The notes under the pieces are model-generated. The model was not told the DNA's origin. It made no database searches and saw only the letters and a program-made list of their open reading frames with translations. A DNA stretch of 5,390 nt, taken from assembly GCA_021798235.1 (NCBI GenBank), contig JAJZMO010000189.1, positions 1 through 5,390 on the forward strand, read 5' to 3'. The translations under genes were made by a program, and so were the position numbers. Shown here one piece after another: positions 5,365-5,390 of this stretch; within the stretch, counting starts at the first letter, position 1, and each line of letters opens with the position of its first letter. Source of the stretch: Acidobacteriota bacterium. GTDB taxonomy: Bacteria > Acidobacteriota > Terriglobia > Terriglobales > Acidobacteriaceae.

Positions 5365-5390
5365 CATCGTTCGACCGCGGTCGAACGATG
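5365..5390. repeat. Perfect 26-bp palindrome at window edge
   Basis: The half site CATCGTTCGACCG (5365-5377) is followed directly by its exact reverse complement (5378-5390), with no spacer. It ends at the last base of the window, so it may extend further. It could be an operator for a dimeric regulator of a gene outside the window, part of an insertion sequence, or an insertion target. The dyad is seen directly; its role is not. Confidence 0.7.

Larger units (their letters stand above)
5091..5390. other. Gene-free right end of the window
   Basis: No credible protein or RNA gene is present in these 300 bases. In order they hold the leader hairpins (5096-5130), a G-rich plus-strand tract (5162-5200), a short-repeat copy (5213-5223), featureless sequence to about 5284, a pair of direct repeats resembling an insertion-sequence end (5285-5338), and a perfect palindrome (5365-5390). 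From about 5225 onward the base composition is clearly less GC-rich than in the genes, in keeping with foreign DNA at the right edge. No clear promoter for the glycosidase was found; a TATCCT-like hexamer on the minus strand near 5148-5153 has no matching -35. Confidence 0.65.

Noticed and set aside
5203..5367. A 54-codon minus-strand frame with Cys motifs (NCKGCPETNCKG).
   Set aside because: The Cys pattern comes from the 24-bp-spaced direct repeat being in frame (eight codons). There is no Shine-Dalgarno site, and the start lies in the palindrome. A gene is possible but unsupported.
1..5390. CRISPR array or defence system.
   Set aside because: The only direct repeats are two 14-bp copies and the scattered 11-mers; there is no regular repeat-spacer spacing and no associated gene.

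Overview
The window is GC-rich and holds three protein genes, all read from the minus strand. Each encodes an exported hydrolase. In order of transcription they are a clan GH-A glycoside hydrolase (3903-5090), a serine carboxypeptidase of family S10 (2149-3723) and a Tat-exported amidase-signature enzyme (1805 down to position 1, cut by the window edge about 30 residues before its expected end). The protein style, the GC content and the hairpin repeats between genes fit Acidobacteriota of the Terriglobia type (soil genera such as Granulicella, Terriglobus, Edaphobacter). This assignment is inferred from recalled resemblance; there is no rRNA or other marker gene here.

Layout from left to right: the amidase gene fills 1-1805 and has a strong ribosome binding site and a plausible -10 box. 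A 343-base gap (1806-2148) follows. It is rich in repeats: a short palindrome, and a 117-bp hairpin element with inverted ends whose last three bases are the stop codon of the S10 gene. The S10 gene runs to 3723. A 179-base gap (3724-3902) carries a strong stem-loop just past the end of the glycosidase gene. The glycosidase gene runs to 5090. The last 300 bases have no credible gene. They hold two overlapping leader hairpins, a G-rich (minus strand C-rich) tract, another copy of a short repeated sequence, a pair of 14-bp direct repeats that look like the end of an insertion sequence, and a perfect 26-bp palindrome at the window edge.

The three enzymes would act outside the cytoplasm: Sec-type signal peptides on the glycosidase and the carboxypeptidase, a twin-arginine signal on the amidase. 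Together they suggest turnover of external polymers: glycan cleavage, removal of C-terminal residues from peptides (S10 enzymes typically work at acid pH) and hydrolysis of amides. The gaps, the stem-loop and the separate promoter-like signal argue for separate transcription rather than one tight operon. No phage, CRISPR, defence or biosynthetic system was seen. The most unusual material is non-coding: the repeat family, the glycosidase leader and the right-hand edge.
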